Of a DNA stretch of 64,000 nucleotides, positions 8,756 through 17,986 are shown one piece after another. The first letter of the stretch is position 1. Each line of letters begins with the position of its first letter. Source of the DNA: CAITZA01 sp937915285 (lineage in GTDB: Bacteria; Desulfobacterota; Desulfomonilia; Desulfomonilales; Desulfomonilaceae); NCBI GenBank assembly GCA_036821825.1, contig DAISIV010000013.1, positions 20,878 to 84,877 on the forward strand. The letters are read 5' to 3'. Position numbers and translations under genes: made by a program. Below the pieces are notes generated by a model. That model worked only from the letters and a program-made list of their open reading frames with translations, had not been told where the DNA came from and did no database searches.

Positions 8756-11245
8756 ATGGCTGATGAAACTGAAAAAAGAGATGACTTTGATGTTGAAGAA
8801 GAGCACGCAAAGGCTCAGCAGATAAATTTTGAAGATATTCCTGACACGATGCCACTGCTTCCGGTCAGGGATGTTGTCATCTACTCTTACATGATACTAC
8901 CCCTGATGGTTGGACGTGAGAGGTCCATAAAGGCTGTGGAGAGCGCTTTAGCGGATGATCGCCTGATATTCCTGGCCACACAAAAATTTTCGACTGAAGA
9001 GGACCCGGGTCCGGAAGATATTTACACGGTCGGCACCGTTGCCATGGTCGTGAAAATGCTCAAGTTGCCGGATGGCAGGGTAAAAATCCTGGTTCAGGGC
9101 CTGGCGAAGGGTAGAATCAAGTCGTACGTCCCAACCACAAGCTTTTTCAAGGTGGAAATAGAAAAAATACCTGAACCTGTCGTTCCCAGGATCAGCCTGG
9201 AAGTTGAAGCGACCATGCGGACAGTCAAGGAGAGTTCAGAAAAGATCCTGCAGTTGAGAGGAATAGTCTCACCGGATGCAATGGCCATTCTCGACTCAAT
9301 TGACGATCCCGGCAGACTTGCGGACCTGGTTGCATCCAACCTGAAACTTAAGGTAGAGGAATCACAAAGTATACTGGAAATAATTGATCCCATTGACCGA
9401 TTGAGAAGGGTCAATGAACTTCTGTCCAAAGAGTTGGAACTGTCGGCCATGCAGGCCAAAATTCAGACACAGGCCAAGGAGGAAATGGGCAAGACCCATC
9501 GTGAGTATTTCCTCAGGGAACAGTTGAAAGCTATACAGACAGAACTCGGTGAAATTGACGAAAAGACAAAGGAAATTGAGGAATTCCGCTCGAAGATAGC
9601 CAAGGCCAAGATTCCGGCTGATGTTGAAAAAGAGGCGGAAAAACAACTCAGCCGTCTTTCTCAAATGCATCCTGACGCTGCAGAGGCCTCAATCATACGA
9701 ACATACCTTGACTGGATAGTTGAGCTTCCCTGGTCGAAGTCAACCAGGGATAAGCTTGAGATAAAGAACGCCAAGGAAATCTTGGACGAAGACCATTATG
9801 ACCTGGAAAAAATCAAGGACCGCATTCTTGAATATCTCGGAGTGCGAAAACTCAACAAGAGCATGAAGGGTCCGATTCTGTGTTTTGTCGGCCCTCCGGG
9901 TGTTGGAAAGACCTCCCTCGGCAAGTCGATAGCCAGGGCGTTGGGGCGAAAATTTACCAGAATCTCTCTGGGCGGGCTTCGTGATGAGGCTGAGATAAGA
10001 GGCCACAGAAGAACATACATCGGCGCCCTACCCGGAAGAATTATTCAGGGTCTGAAGACGGCTGGGTCAAATAATCCCGTTTTCATGCTCGATGAAATTG
10101 ATAAGGTCGGCGCTGATTTCAGAGGTGACCCGTCAGCAGCATTGCTTGAGGTGCTAGATCCTGAACAGAATAACGCCTTCAGTGATCATTACCTGAATGT
10201 GCCTTTCGATCTTTCCAAGGTGATGTTCATAACCACGGCAAACCTTGCGGATCCAATCATTCCTGCGCTCAAGGACAGGATGGAGATAATAGAACTCTCA
10301 GGCTACATAGACGAGGAAAAACTTAAAATCGCAAGGCAGTATCTGATACCGAGGCAGATAAAGGAAAATGGCATAAAAGAGGAAGATTTCGTTGTTACGG
10401 ATGAGGCAATCCTTAATATTATAAACCAGTACACACGGGAGGCCGGCCTTAGAAACCTTGAAAGGGAAATAGCCAACCTTTGCCGTAAAATCGCCCGGAA
10501 GATAGCGGAAGGCGAAAAAAAAGTCCCAAGGATAACAGCCAAGAACCTGAACAAGTTCCTTGGGGTTCCCAGATTTCTTCCTGATCACGAGAAAAGGGAA
10601 GATGAAATCGGTGTTGCCACCGGTCTTGCGTGGACACCTTACGGAGGAGACCTGCTTCACATAGAAGCTACCCCCATGGAAGGAAAAGGTAACCTTCTTT
10701 TAACTGGGCAGCTTGGAGATGTGATGAAGGAATCCGGTCAGGCGGCCATGTCTTATTTCAGGTCGAGAGCCTCAAATTTCGGAGTTCCGGAGAAGCTCTA
10801 TTTTACCAAGGACATACATGTTCATGTGCCGGCCGGAGCGATCCCAAAGGATGGCCCGTCCGCAGGAGTCACCATGGCTACCGCGATTATAAGCGCCTTC
10901 ACCGGCATTCCGGTAAGGTCTGATGTAGCCATGACCGGTGAAGTAACGTTGAGGGGACGAGTTCTTCCCATTGGAGGTCTTAGGGAAAAATCACTGGCCG
11001 CCCTTAGAGCCAGGATCTACACGATTATTGCCCCAACAGCCAATGAGAAGGACCTGGACGAAATACCTAAACATATCAGACGACGACTGGAATTCAGGTT
11101 CGTCTCACATATGGATGAAGTGCTGAAATTGGCCCTGAAGGAAAATCCCGACAAAACGGATTTGGCAAAAAAGGCTTCAGCGACATCCAGAAAGGTTAAA
11201 ACCAGCGGTTCAGGAAAAAAGAAAGAGACTGAAGCTGTGGCATAG
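8756..11245 (+). CDS. lon: ATP-dependent Lon protease
   Basis: Cytoplasmic quality-control protease that unfolds and degrades damaged and regulatory proteins. The N-terminal LON substrate-binding domain (LPLLPVRDVVIYSYMILPL...) occupies roughly residues 30-230, followed by a coiled helical region. The AAA+ module has Walker A GPPGVGKT (from Gly379) and Walker B with Asp446-Glu447. The protease domain carries the catalytic dyad Ser702 (KDGPSAGVT) and Lys745 (GGLREKS). Length 829 is typical. The lysine-rich tail after residue 800 is variable in the family. It has its own promoter and a strong terminator. Confidence 0.97.
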   Translation: MADETEKRDDFDVEEEHAKAQQINFEDIPDTMPLLPVRDVVIYSYMILPLMVGRERSIKAVESALADDRLIFLATQKFSTEEDPGPEDIYTVGTVAMVVKMLKLPDGRVKILVQGLAKGRIKSYVPTTSFFKVEIEKIPEPVVPRISLEVEATMRTVKESSEKILQLRGIVSPDAMAILDSIDDPGRLADLVASNLKLKVEESQSILEIIDPIDRLRRVNELLSKELELSAMQAKIQTQAKEEMGKTHREYFLREQLKAIQTELGEIDEKTKEIEEFRSKIAKAKIPADVEKEAEKQLSRLSQMHPDAAEASIIRTYLDWIVELPWSKSTRDKLEIKNAKEILDEDHYDLEKIKDRILEYLGVRKLNKSMKGPILCFVGPPGVGKTSLGKSIARALGRKFTRISLGGLRDEAEIRGHRRTYIGALPGRIIQGLKTAGSNNPVFMLDEIDKVGADFRGDPSAALLEVLDPEQNNAFSDHYLNVPFDLSKVMFITTANLADPIIPALKDRMEIIELSGYIDEEKLKIARQYLIPRQIKENGIKEEDFVVTDEAILNIINQYTREAGLRNLEREIANLCRKIARKIAEGEKKVPRITAKNLNKFLGVPRFLPDHEKREDEIGVATGLAWTPYGGDLLHIEATPMEGKGNLLLTGQLGDVMKESGQAAMSYFRSRASNFGVPEKLYFTKDIHVHVPAGAIPKDGPSAGVTMATAIISAFTGIPVRSDVAMTGEVTLRGRVLPIGGLREKSLAALRARIYTIIAPTANEKDLDEIPKHIRRRLEFRFVSHMDEVLKLALKENPDKTDLAKKASATSRKVKTSGSGKKKETEAVA

Positions 11246-11276
11246 ACACGACAAGAACCGGTGAATTGCAAAATAT

Positions 11277-11313
11277 CGGGAAACCGTTCTTTTTTAGCGG
11301 TTTCCCGTTTTTT
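11277..11313 (+). terminator. Rho-independent terminator of lon
   Basis: A perfect 10-bp stem, CGGGAAACCG (11277-11286) with CGGTTTCCCG (11298-11307), is followed by six T. The stop codon of the convergent DUF374 gene lies inside the T-run, so the same hairpin serves as its 3' end. Confidence 0.9.
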
Positions 11314-12010
11314 AGTTATGGTTGGATTGCTTGATTTGCCGGACCTTGAGTTCAGTCTCAGCCGAGACCCTCAGCATTTCCTCTTCGATATCAAGCCTTA
11401 TTTTTTCGTATTCATCGTTCGAGAGCCCCAAGGGAATGAATGTCGGTTTCCCAAACGACATGACTATTGTGCTGAATGGAAGAGGTAGTATCATTGAATC
11501 CCAGGACTTGAACTGGATTTGCCTGGTAGCCCAACTCACAAGAGGGACCACCGGCTGACCGGTTTCCCGTCCAACTATGACAATCCCCATCTTCACTTTT
11601 CGAGACGGGCCCCGAGGGGCATCAACCGCCAACCCCGAACAATAATTCCTCTGCTTGATCTGCTCGATCATCTCCACAAGGGCTTCTTTACCACCCTTGG
11701 AGGACGATCCCCTGACTGTGTCATATCCCATTCGCCTGATTGATCTGTCTATGATCTCACCGTCATACGAACGGCTGACCATAACCACTCCAGGGTATCG
11801 CCTGCAATAGTAAACAGGGAAGAGCATAGTTCCGTGAAAACAGGCGCAGGCAAACGGCATCCTTTTACAGATCTGATCTTCGTACTCTGTGTTCAGAAAT
11901 ATTTTTCTGGATGTCAGGTCCACCAGTCTAAAATAATAGCTCACTAGACGAGGCACTATGAACAGGACCATCCTGAACCAGAATTTTTCGCCCTTTTCCG
12001 TTTTATTCAT
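11312..12010 (-). CDS. DUF374 lysophospholipid acyltransferase-like protein
   Basis: Member of the LPLAT-related DUF374 family, thought to acylate a lipid or lipid A precursor at the inner membrane; substrate not established. Diagnostic segments are FHGTMLFPVYY (variant of the HX4D acyltransferase motif), SRSYDGEIIDRSIRRMGY, RGSSSKGG and VDAPRGPSRKVKMG. Length 232 fits. The start overlaps the end of the thioredoxin/HEAT gene by 8 bases, suggesting translational coupling. The terminal hairpin is shared with lon. Confidence 0.85.
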   Translation of the reverse strand: MNKTEKGEKFWFRMVLFIVPRLVSYYFRLVDLTSRKIFLNTEYEDQICKRMPFACACFHGTMLFPVYYCRRYPGVVMVSRSYDGEIIDRSIRRMGYDTVRGSSSKGGKEALVEMIEQIKQRNYCSGLAVDAPRGPSRKVKMGIVIVGRETGQPVVPLVSWATRQIQFKSWDSMILPLPFSTIVMSFGKPTFIPLGLSNDEYEKIRLDIEEEMLRVSAETELKVRQIKQSNHN

Positions 12011-13004
12011 CGGTGGACTCGGCCTCCAGCGCCTCTAGAGCCTCCTGAACAGCCTCCCTGACATCCTCGTCATCGTCACCCAGGGCCAGTTTCAGGGAAT
12101 CAATAGCTTCCTTATTACCTATTTTCCCCAGAAGCTCAGCCGTGTCACCTTTCAGCGCGACATCATCCACAAACAGAAATTCACACAGATCCTTCAATAC
12201 GGAGTCAAAAATTTTTGGGTCTGTCTCAAGAGCCAGTTCCATGGCTACCAGGGCCCCTATCCGGGTCGAGAACTCTTTTTGCTTGAATACCTCCACCAAT
12301 GCCCGCGGCTGCCGCTTCCCGCAGACCAGACGAGCTGCGTCTTCGGCCCTACCCGACTTAACCATGGAATCCACAACACTGGTCAGGGAACCTTCACTTG
12401 TAGACTCCACAAGCTTCCTTGATAACTCCTCAGCGCCTATGTTCCCAACTATGGTCATTTCACCATTGATTATGGTGGTGGGAGTGGATTTGCACTTGAA
12501 CTGCTTGGCCAGGTCTGAAAACTCCAATGCATCCACTACAGACACTGATACGCGTTGGCTGTGCGCTGCCTGCATTAGCGCAGAGCGCACAGTATGCGGA
12601 CAGTGAGGACATGACGAAGCCATCAAGACCATTATATTTACAGGCAGGTCAAGCTGATCAAGGTTATCCTTGATGGAAGGGCTGACTTCAAAGGAATCCG
12701 AGCCCAGCCATGAGATCACATCCAGAAAAGGAGCCAGTTCCGCCCCCTCCGGGCTGGCCAGGTAGTTTATTCTCCTGTCGTCACCTGACGTTATCGTGAT
12801 GGATGGTTTGCCTGGAATGACCGGTTCAGAAGTCTCCTCCAAACCTATCGAATTCATTGAGACGCCACTGACCTGTCGCGCCACACCGAACAATTGCCTC
12901 TCGAAATAGTCCTGGCTCCCTGTCCCGAAGACAAGGAGTTTGACTGGTTTTGTCAACTTTGATGAAACTTCCTGAACCCGCATCAGATCATTGTCAGATA
13001 GCAA
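12003..13004 (-). CDS. Thioredoxin-fold disulfide oxidoreductase fused to HEAT-like repeats
   Basis: A 333-residue protein. Residues 1-110 look like a degenerate thioredoxin fold without a CXXC. Residues 120-210 form a second, active-looking thioredoxin fold with SCPHCPH (Cys132, Cys135) and the cis-proline segment STPTTIING. This double-fold layout recalls protein disulfide oxidoreductase and the AhpF N-terminal domain. Residues 215-333 are helical repeats (GRAEDAARLVCGK, TRIGALVAMELAL, AELLGKIGNKEAIDSLK, DDDEDVREAVQEALE) of HEAT/PBS-lyase type, usually a protein-binding surface. The TTG start follows GGGAGAGG. It overlaps the acyltransferase gene by 8 bases. The partner protein is unknown. 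Confidence 0.8.
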   Translation of the reverse strand: MLSDNDLMRVQEVSSKLTKPVKLLVFGTGSQDYFERQLFGVARQVSGVSMNSIGLEETSEPVIPGKPSITITSGDDRRINYLASPEGAELAPFLDVISWLGSDSFEVSPSIKDNLDQLDLPVNIMVLMASSCPHCPHTVRSALMQAAHSQRVSVSVVDALEFSDLAKQFKCKSTPTTIINGEMTIVGNIGAEELSRKLVESTSEGSLTSVVDSMVKSGRAEDAARLVCGKRQPRALVEVFKQKEFSTRIGALVAMELALETDPKIFDSVLKDLCEFLFVDDVALKGDTAELLGKIGNKEAIDSLKLALGDDDEDVREAVQEALEALEAESTDE

Positions 13005-13043
13005 AGGCCTCTCCCTTGGTGACTTGCCGCGAAACCCCGGGGA

Positions 13044-13376
13044 TTATCGGGTTCCCGGCACGTAGTGTTGATAGACCACCCCGGAATTGGGTGAAAGATT
13101 GTACGGAGATTGAACCCCGCGTACAGGCGCAGGCATATAGCTCCACAAATAGCCGCCAACCCCTCCGACGCCATCGGCAACCATCGGCAGGATTCCAGGA
13201 AACCCCTGGGGTTGTACGCCCGCGGATTGCTGACCTTCCGGTACCGAGAGAACCGGCTGACCATAAACATTCATGGGGCCTTGATAATTTCTGTCATAAA
13301 TTTCAGCGCCTTGGCCAAACGCAGACGCTGAGGTCATCAATAACGACACAAGAACCAGCAAAGTTAGCTTTTTCAT
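13044..13376 (-). CDS. Small exported protein, unknown function
   Basis: 110 residues from an ATG at 13376 behind AGAGG. A classical signal peptide (MKKLTLLVLVSLLMTSASAFG) is followed by a glycine-, proline- and tyrosine-rich mature part of about 88 residues with no cysteine. It lies directly upstream of the thioredoxin/HEAT gene on the same strand (about 40 bases) and divergent to the TAXI gene. I do not recognise a family. Low complexity suggests a surface or matrix-associated protein, but this is only inference. Confidence 0.6.
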   Translation of the reverse strand: MKKLTLLVLVSLLMTSASAFGQGAEIYDRNYQGPMNVYGQPVLSVPEGQQSAGVQPQGFPGILPMVADGVGGVGGYLWSYMPAPVRGVQSPYNLSPNSGVVYQHYVPGTR

Positions 13377-13624
13377 GATGACGCCTCTACGTTTCAAAAT
13401 TTATGGTTATATAATACTACAATAGGTATCAGATTTAAACAATTGTAGCTGAATTTCAATTTTGGAGCTTTTTTAACATTTGTTTTAATGTTATTTTGAG
13501 AATATGCGGAACACCGGTGAGGTTCTGCGGTCATTAGCAATATGGCGGTCTTGAAACATCTGAATCGCTGGCCCTTGCTTATTACAGAATCAGAAAATCA
13601 TACAGGACAATGTGGGGAACTGCC

Positions 13625-15457
13625 ATGAAACCTTGGCGATTGATAACATGCCTAATATTGGTCTCGACAATAGCCATCGCTCCTCTTTTCTTAAATGTTT
13701 CGGATGTTGAAGGTAAGAAGGGCGGTAGTTTTGGTAAAAGCTCTTCGTGGTCTTCATCTACAAAAGGCACATGGGACAGGAGCGGAGGAGGAATATTCGG
13801 TTCGGGCTCAAAATCATCTGGTGGATATTCTAAACCTTCATCGAGTCCATCTTCAGGTTACACCAAACCATCAACCTCCTCACCTTCCGGGGCGGGTGAT
13901 TTTAAATCGTCTACACCGGCGGGATCTTCGACGGGTTATTCAAAACCCGGGCTTCAGACACCCCCTAAAACTCAGAGTTCTGGTGGGTATTCCAAACCCT
14001 TAGGCGCTGCAGGAGCAGTAGGCGCCGCGGGAGCGGCTGGGGCAGTCGGAACAGCCGGAGCGACAGGATCTCAGGAGTCGTTTTCAGGCGGTTCCAGATT
14101 TGACAAACAAACGGTAGGCGAACTCCGCAAGAAATCGTCTCAGGAATCTTTACAGCGTTACCAGGAAGAAAAAACCAGATTCAAGAATCCTGAATTCAAT
14201 CTGGACAAATCGAAATACGACTCTAATCCGCTTTATCAAAAGGGAAAGGTCTATTCCGGTTTTGATTACGGCAACCACTACTCCAACAGGGACAACTATT
14301 ATAGGTCGCAGGGGTATCAGGCGCCCGGGTTCGCTTTTGGAGGGGCGCCGAGCTTCGGTATTTTTGACACGCTATTCCTTTTCTGGATGCTGGATCATAT
14401 TGGTAACAGGAACGTTGCAGCCACGGCATACCATCACCAGAATGATCCTGGATACCAGAAGTGGAGGCAAGAGGCTGATCAGCTGGCCAAGGATAACGCC
14501 GAATTAAAAGGTAAACTGGCTGAACTTGACAAGCAGGTGAAGACCATGGAGGGAACCCCTAAAGACCCTTCGTACCTTCCACCGGGTGTTCCTCCTGAAG
14601 TAGCCCTTTCTGCCGCCGCCATGGCCTCCAAGAAACCCGAAAAACCGGTCTTGCGGGTTGCCACGGGACAGACCGGAGGCTGGTATGACAAATACGGCAA
14701 TTTGTTCAAAACCAAGGGCGTAGGTCTGGATGTGCAAACCATACCAACCTCAGGAGCTTTAGAGAATCTCAAAATGCTGGCTGATGGAAAAGCTGACATG
14801 GCCATAGTCCAATCGGATGTTCTGGCGATGGCTGGCAAGAAATTGCCTGACAAGAAGCTTATCACTGAACAGTCAACCCTTTACCCGGAGTACGTTCAGT
14901 TGATAGCTAACACCAAAGGCGGCATCAAATCCATAGGGGACATCAATCCGTCCCGCAGTGTCATATATGTAGGACCTAAGGGATCCGGCAGCGCACTGAC
15001 ATGGGAAGGTCTCACTGCACAGAACGAAAAATTGAGTAAAATACCGGTCCAAAACGATGACTATTTCCGCGCTCTGGACACCGTTCAGAAAAACCCGGAC
15101 GCAATGATGTTGTTCGTAGGCGGATTAAATAGTGATTTCCTAAGGAAAGCTGAAGAGATAGCTAAGAAATCTGGCAATCTGGCCCTGGTGGCAGTCGATG
15201 ATTCCCGGTTGGACGATAAGCTGGATCAACATGGAAATCCCATATACTCTTTTGTCAAAATTCCAAAAGATGTTTATCCACACCTTCAAAAGGGCTGGTT
15301 TTTTAGTCATGAAACCAAAACCCTGGCTGTGCAGGCCGTGTTGGCTTTGCGCTCCGAATGGGCGCAGGAGTTCGGGCCTAACGCCATGGACGCCCTATCC
15401 CTGGCAATACAGGAAACCAAACCTGATTTGGAAAAAGCTGTGAACAGTGGCAGATGA
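13625..15457 (+). CDS. Exported TAXI-type solute-binding protein with repeat-rich N-terminal region
   Basis: 610 residues. After a signal-like segment (residues 1-30) comes a serine/glycine/proline-rich region with at least four GYSKP or GYTKP copies, then an alanine/glycine tract (about residues 125-145), a tyrosine-rich stretch and a hydrophobic FDTLFLFWMLDH segment. From about residue 340 to the end it matches TAXI/NMT1-like periplasmic binding proteins: RVATGQTGGWYDKYG, KADMAIVQSDV, YVGPKGSGSALTWE. TAXI domains normally feed TRAP transporters, but no DctM/DctQ gene is nearby. The next genes are DUF2491 and a PspA-like gene, so a role in an envelope complex is more likely than import. Start chosen for the GGGGAACT site and the signal peptide. 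Confidence 0.75.
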   Translation: MKPWRLITCLILVSTIAIAPLFLNVSDVEGKKGGSFGKSSSWSSSTKGTWDRSGGGIFGSGSKSSGGYSKPSSSPSSGYTKPSTSSPSGAGDFKSSTPAGSSTGYSKPGLQTPPKTQSSGGYSKPLGAAGAVGAAGAAGAVGTAGATGSQESFSGGSRFDKQTVGELRKKSSQESLQRYQEEKTRFKNPEFNLDKSKYDSNPLYQKGKVYSGFDYGNHYSNRDNYYRSQGYQAPGFAFGGAPSFGIFDTLFLFWMLDHIGNRNVAATAYHHQNDPGYQKWRQEADQLAKDNAELKGKLAELDKQVKTMEGTPKDPSYLPPGVPPEVALSAAAMASKKPEKPVLRVATGQTGGWYDKYGNLFKTKGVGLDVQTIPTSGALENLKMLADGKADMAIVQSDVLAMAGKKLPDKKLITEQSTLYPEYVQLIANTKGGIKSIGDINPSRSVIYVGPKGSGSALTWEGLTAQNEKLSKIPVQNDDYFRALDTVQKNPDAMMLFVGGLNSDFLRKAEEIAKKSGNLALVAVDDSRLDDKLDQHGNPIYSFVKIPKDVYPHLQKGWFFSHETKTLAVQAVLALRSEWAQEFGPNAMDALSLAIQETKPDLEKAVNSGR

Positions 15458-15598
15458 TCAATGATAGAGGGAAAGGATCTTCTGGTAGTGGTGTCTTATT
15501 TTTGGTCATGTTTTCGGGAGGTTTGATTTCCCTAGACAAGCGTTAAACGTAATCTGCGTTTTTTGCATGATCATTTTCGGTTCCTTTTGGGAGGAAAA

Positions 15599-16336
15599 AT
15601 GTGCGCAATGTGGAACTTATTGCGAAAAGTTGGTCTAAAGAAGATTGATGGGATTAAGGAAACGTTCTCCGGCATCACGGATGAACGCATTGACCTGAAT
15701 CTGCCTCTGGGGTTGAGATTCAATTGCCTGGTAGAAATACCCGAAGTGGATTTTATACTGGCCGGAGACGAACTGGAGATAAAGCACCCCGGTTTGAGCA
15801 ATTCTGTCATTTCGTACGGCAATTTCCCTGTAGGAACGTCTCTTGTTCACAGGTTTTACCTGAACCATCCGGAACACGTTTACATGCTTCAGGTCATTAC
15901 CGACTCGAGGCAGATTGTTGAAGAAACCAAGTTATTCATGTCATACGACGAGGTGTTTCCTCAGGATTCTGAATCGTGGGATTTCTGGCTGAGCGACAGC
16001 GATGGTTATATCGGATTGAACATTTTTGAAACGAAAAACTCCAAACGCTATTTTCGCGTATGGGAGAACCCTGATGCGATTCGGGTCTTAGAGCAGGATG
16101 CCTCAGGTAACCAGATCAACAGAATCCCGCCAGTGAGTTTTCTCGAAGACTTGCGACTGGATCCCTACGGCAAGTCATCCGAAACCGTCAAGTACGACAG
16201 CATGTTGTACGGCAGGAATGTGAACGAGAATGTTGATGAATATCTCCTGGTGTCAGCGGCTCAGGATAGAGAAGGGGCATCGGTTCAAATCATGGTTGGC
16301 ATCCCACTGGAACCTGCATCTGTAAAAGTTATCTAG
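15599..16336 (+). CDS. DUF2491 family protein (YjfK-like)
   Basis: A 245-residue cytoplasmic-looking protein. LPLGLRFNCLVEI near the start, HRFYLNHPEHVYMLQV, EETKLFMSYDEVFP and WDFWLSD in the middle, and the late EYLLVSAAQ match DUF2491, the family of Escherichia coli YjfK. Biochemical function is unknown. E. coli yjfK lies next to the PspA-family gene yjfJ, and here too the next gene, 22 bases downstream, is a PspA-like protein, which supports the assignment. The ATG at 15599 follows GGGAGG; an upstream TTG at 15563 is less likely. Confidence 0.8.
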   Translation: MCAMWNLLRKVGLKKIDGIKETFSGITDERIDLNLPLGLRFNCLVEIPEVDFILAGDELEIKHPGLSNSVISYGNFPVGTSLVHRFYLNHPEHVYMLQVITDSRQIVEETKLFMSYDEVFPQDSESWDFWLSDSDGYIGLNIFETKNSKRYFRVWENPDAIRVLEQDASGNQINRIPPVSFLEDLRLDPYGKSSETVKYDSMLYGRNVNENVDEYLLVSAAQDREGASVQIMVGIPLEPASVKVI

Positions 16337-16358
16337 TGATTAAACAACAAGGAGGGCA

Positions 16359-17147
16359 ATGATGGGAGGAATTTTCGGATTCCTTAGCAGCTTCGGCAAG
16401 GAAAAATTCGGACAAATTGGTCAGACAATTACCCAGAAAATAGTGGCATGGGACCCTGAAACAGCGTCTCAGGCTGAAATCGAGGAAATGATCAAGGAAC
16501 TCGACAAAATAACAGTCGAAGCCGGCAAAGCCAAAACAGAGTACGAAAGAGAAAAAGCAGAAGCTGACGCTGCACAGAAAAATTATGACAAGTTCCTGGC
16601 TGCTGCTGAAATTTTGCACAAGAGGCTGGAGGATGCCCAGGGTTCAGGCAATGGATCACAGGCTGCGCAACTCGAAGCGAGTCTCAATAAATTGCTGGGA
16701 GAGCTGGAAGACCTGCGTCCGGAAGTAGAGCGCGAGTTGGCTGAATCACAGGAAGCAGCAAGTTACTATGAAGAAGTCAAGAACCTGGCCGAGATAACTG
16801 CGACCAAGGTCAAGAACGCCAGAGCCATGCTTGACAAGGCAAAACGTGACATGAAGAGGGCTGAGCTTGAAAAACAGAGATCAGCCCAGCGCGCAGAAAA
16901 AGCCGAAAAAGTGGCTGGATTGAGAACTGAATCCTCAAGCCTGGGTGTAGCCTTGGCGGCAATGAACAAGCAGGCGGAAGACGCAAGGGCTTCCGCAGCC
17001 AGTTCAGATATGAAGGCCAAACTGCTAACCACTGAAAGAGATTCTGCGGACGAACATATCAAAGCGGCGCTTGATGAAGTTTCCGGAGTGCAACAGACAA
17101 AGAATGTGAGTTTTGCTGATAGGCTTGCTTCTTTGAAAAAGAAATAA
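16359..17147 (+). CDS. PspA/IM30-like coiled-coil protein (YjfJ-like)
   Basis: 262 residues behind a strong AAGGAGG. After a short glycine/phenylalanine-rich amphipathic start (MMGGIFGFLSSFGKEKF), nearly the whole chain (about residues 35-240) is charged alanine/glutamate/lysine coiled coil, the architecture of ESCRT-III-like PspA/IM30 proteins that polymerise on stressed membranes. The identification rests on architecture, on the DUF2491 neighbour and on the N-terminal amphipathic helix rather than on a signature motif. A generic coiled-coil protein remains possible. It is the last gene of the TAXI-DUF2491 run and is followed by a hairpin. Confidence 0.72.
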   Translation: MMGGIFGFLSSFGKEKFGQIGQTITQKIVAWDPETASQAEIEEMIKELDKITVEAGKAKTEYEREKAEADAAQKNYDKFLAAAEILHKRLEDAQGSGNGSQAAQLEASLNKLLGELEDLRPEVERELAESQEAASYYEEVKNLAEITATKVKNARAMLDKAKRDMKRAELEKQRSAQRAEKAEKVAGLRTESSSLGVALAAMNKQAEDARASAASSDMKAKLLTTERDSADEHIKAALDEVSGVQQTKNVSFADRLASLKKK

Positions 17148-17154
17148 ATGACAC

Positions 17155-17185
17155 GAACGCATCCCCATTTTCAGGGGGTGCGTTC
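17155..17185. terminator. Hairpin between convergent genes
   Basis: GAACGCATCCCC (17155-17166) pairs with GGGGTGCGTTC (ending 17185), with one bulged or wobble position. There is no long T-run, so termination strength is uncertain. It separates the PspA-like gene from the SPOR gene. Confidence 0.5.
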
Positions 17186-17193
17186 TAACAAAC

Positions 17194-17979
17194 TCAGTCA
17201 CGCGCGTTCAGCCGCATGGCTGAGATTCCTTCTTTGGTTTTTAGTTGTTTTACGAACTCATCAGCTTTCTTCTCGGATTCGAAATCCCCGAGGTACAACC
17301 TGTAGATGATACCCGAGCTAGGTCGCGCAACCGGTTTAAGGGTAGCCTTGTAACCTTTTGCTTGCCACTTGGATGCCCATTCCTGAGCTATGCGCGGATG
17401 ACTGAAAGCCCCCACCTGGACCACAAATCCCTTTGAAGTGTCTGATCCTGGCTTTTCAGATACCGAAGGGGCTTCTTTATCCTGTTCTACCATGGAGGAG
17501 GTAGGTTGACCTGATGAAGCTGGTGATGAAAAGCTCTTGTCCTCTTTGTGACTGCTTACCGGATTTCCATGGCTCGCTCTTGATGAGGAGCGGCTGGTTT
17601 CAACCCGGTTGTCGAGCGCTTCAGTTGACGAGACCACCGAAGTCTTTTCCTCTTTTGTTTTTAGCTGACTATAGAACGTCACTTCAGGGGGTGGCTGACA
17701 TATTTTGTAGTCTGACTGCCTCGAGTTCATCTCTGGCAAGACCGGATTCAGTTTTTTTGAGCTGTTGAGTTGATTCACCGCTTCATTGGTCGTAGTGGGA
17801 GCGCTTAATAATCTCATGTTGATAAAAGTCAGGACAATCATAACCACTATCGTGGAGACAACACCTACAATCATGGGACCATTTTTCGGTCCTGAATCGT
17901 TTTTGGGCGCGTTCCTCACCGACACACGGGGTCTGCCTCTGGAAATGTTATTGTCCCTTAAAAATCTACCAAGCGCCAT
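17194..17979 (-). CDS. SPOR-domain inner membrane protein
   Basis: SPOR domains bind denuded glycan strands and direct proteins to the division septum. The protein has a short cytoplasmic basic N-terminus, one membrane helix (PMIVGVVSTIVVMIVLTFI), a serine/glutamate-rich periplasmic linker of about 130 residues, and a C-terminal SPOR repeat (KGFVVQVGAFSHPRIAQEW...YRLYLGDFES). The ATG at 17979, ten bases after the argS stop, is preferred. A GTG at 18012 would overlap argS by 26 bases. The argS-SPOR pairing is common in delta-proteobacterial genomes as I recall. Confidence 0.87.
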   Translation of the reverse strand: MALGRFLRDNNISRGRPRVSVRNAPKNDSGPKNGPMIVGVVSTIVVMIVLTFINMRLLSAPTTTNEAVNQLNSSKKLNPVLPEMNSRQSDYKICQPPPEVTFYSQLKTKEEKTSVVSSTEALDNRVETSRSSSRASHGNPVSSHKEDKSFSSPASSGQPTSSMVEQDKEAPSVSEKPGSDTSKGFVVQVGAFSHPRIAQEWASKWQAKGYKATLKPVARPSSGIIYRLYLGDFESEKKADEFVKQLKTKEGISAMRLNARD

Positions 17980-17986
17980 AGCGGTA

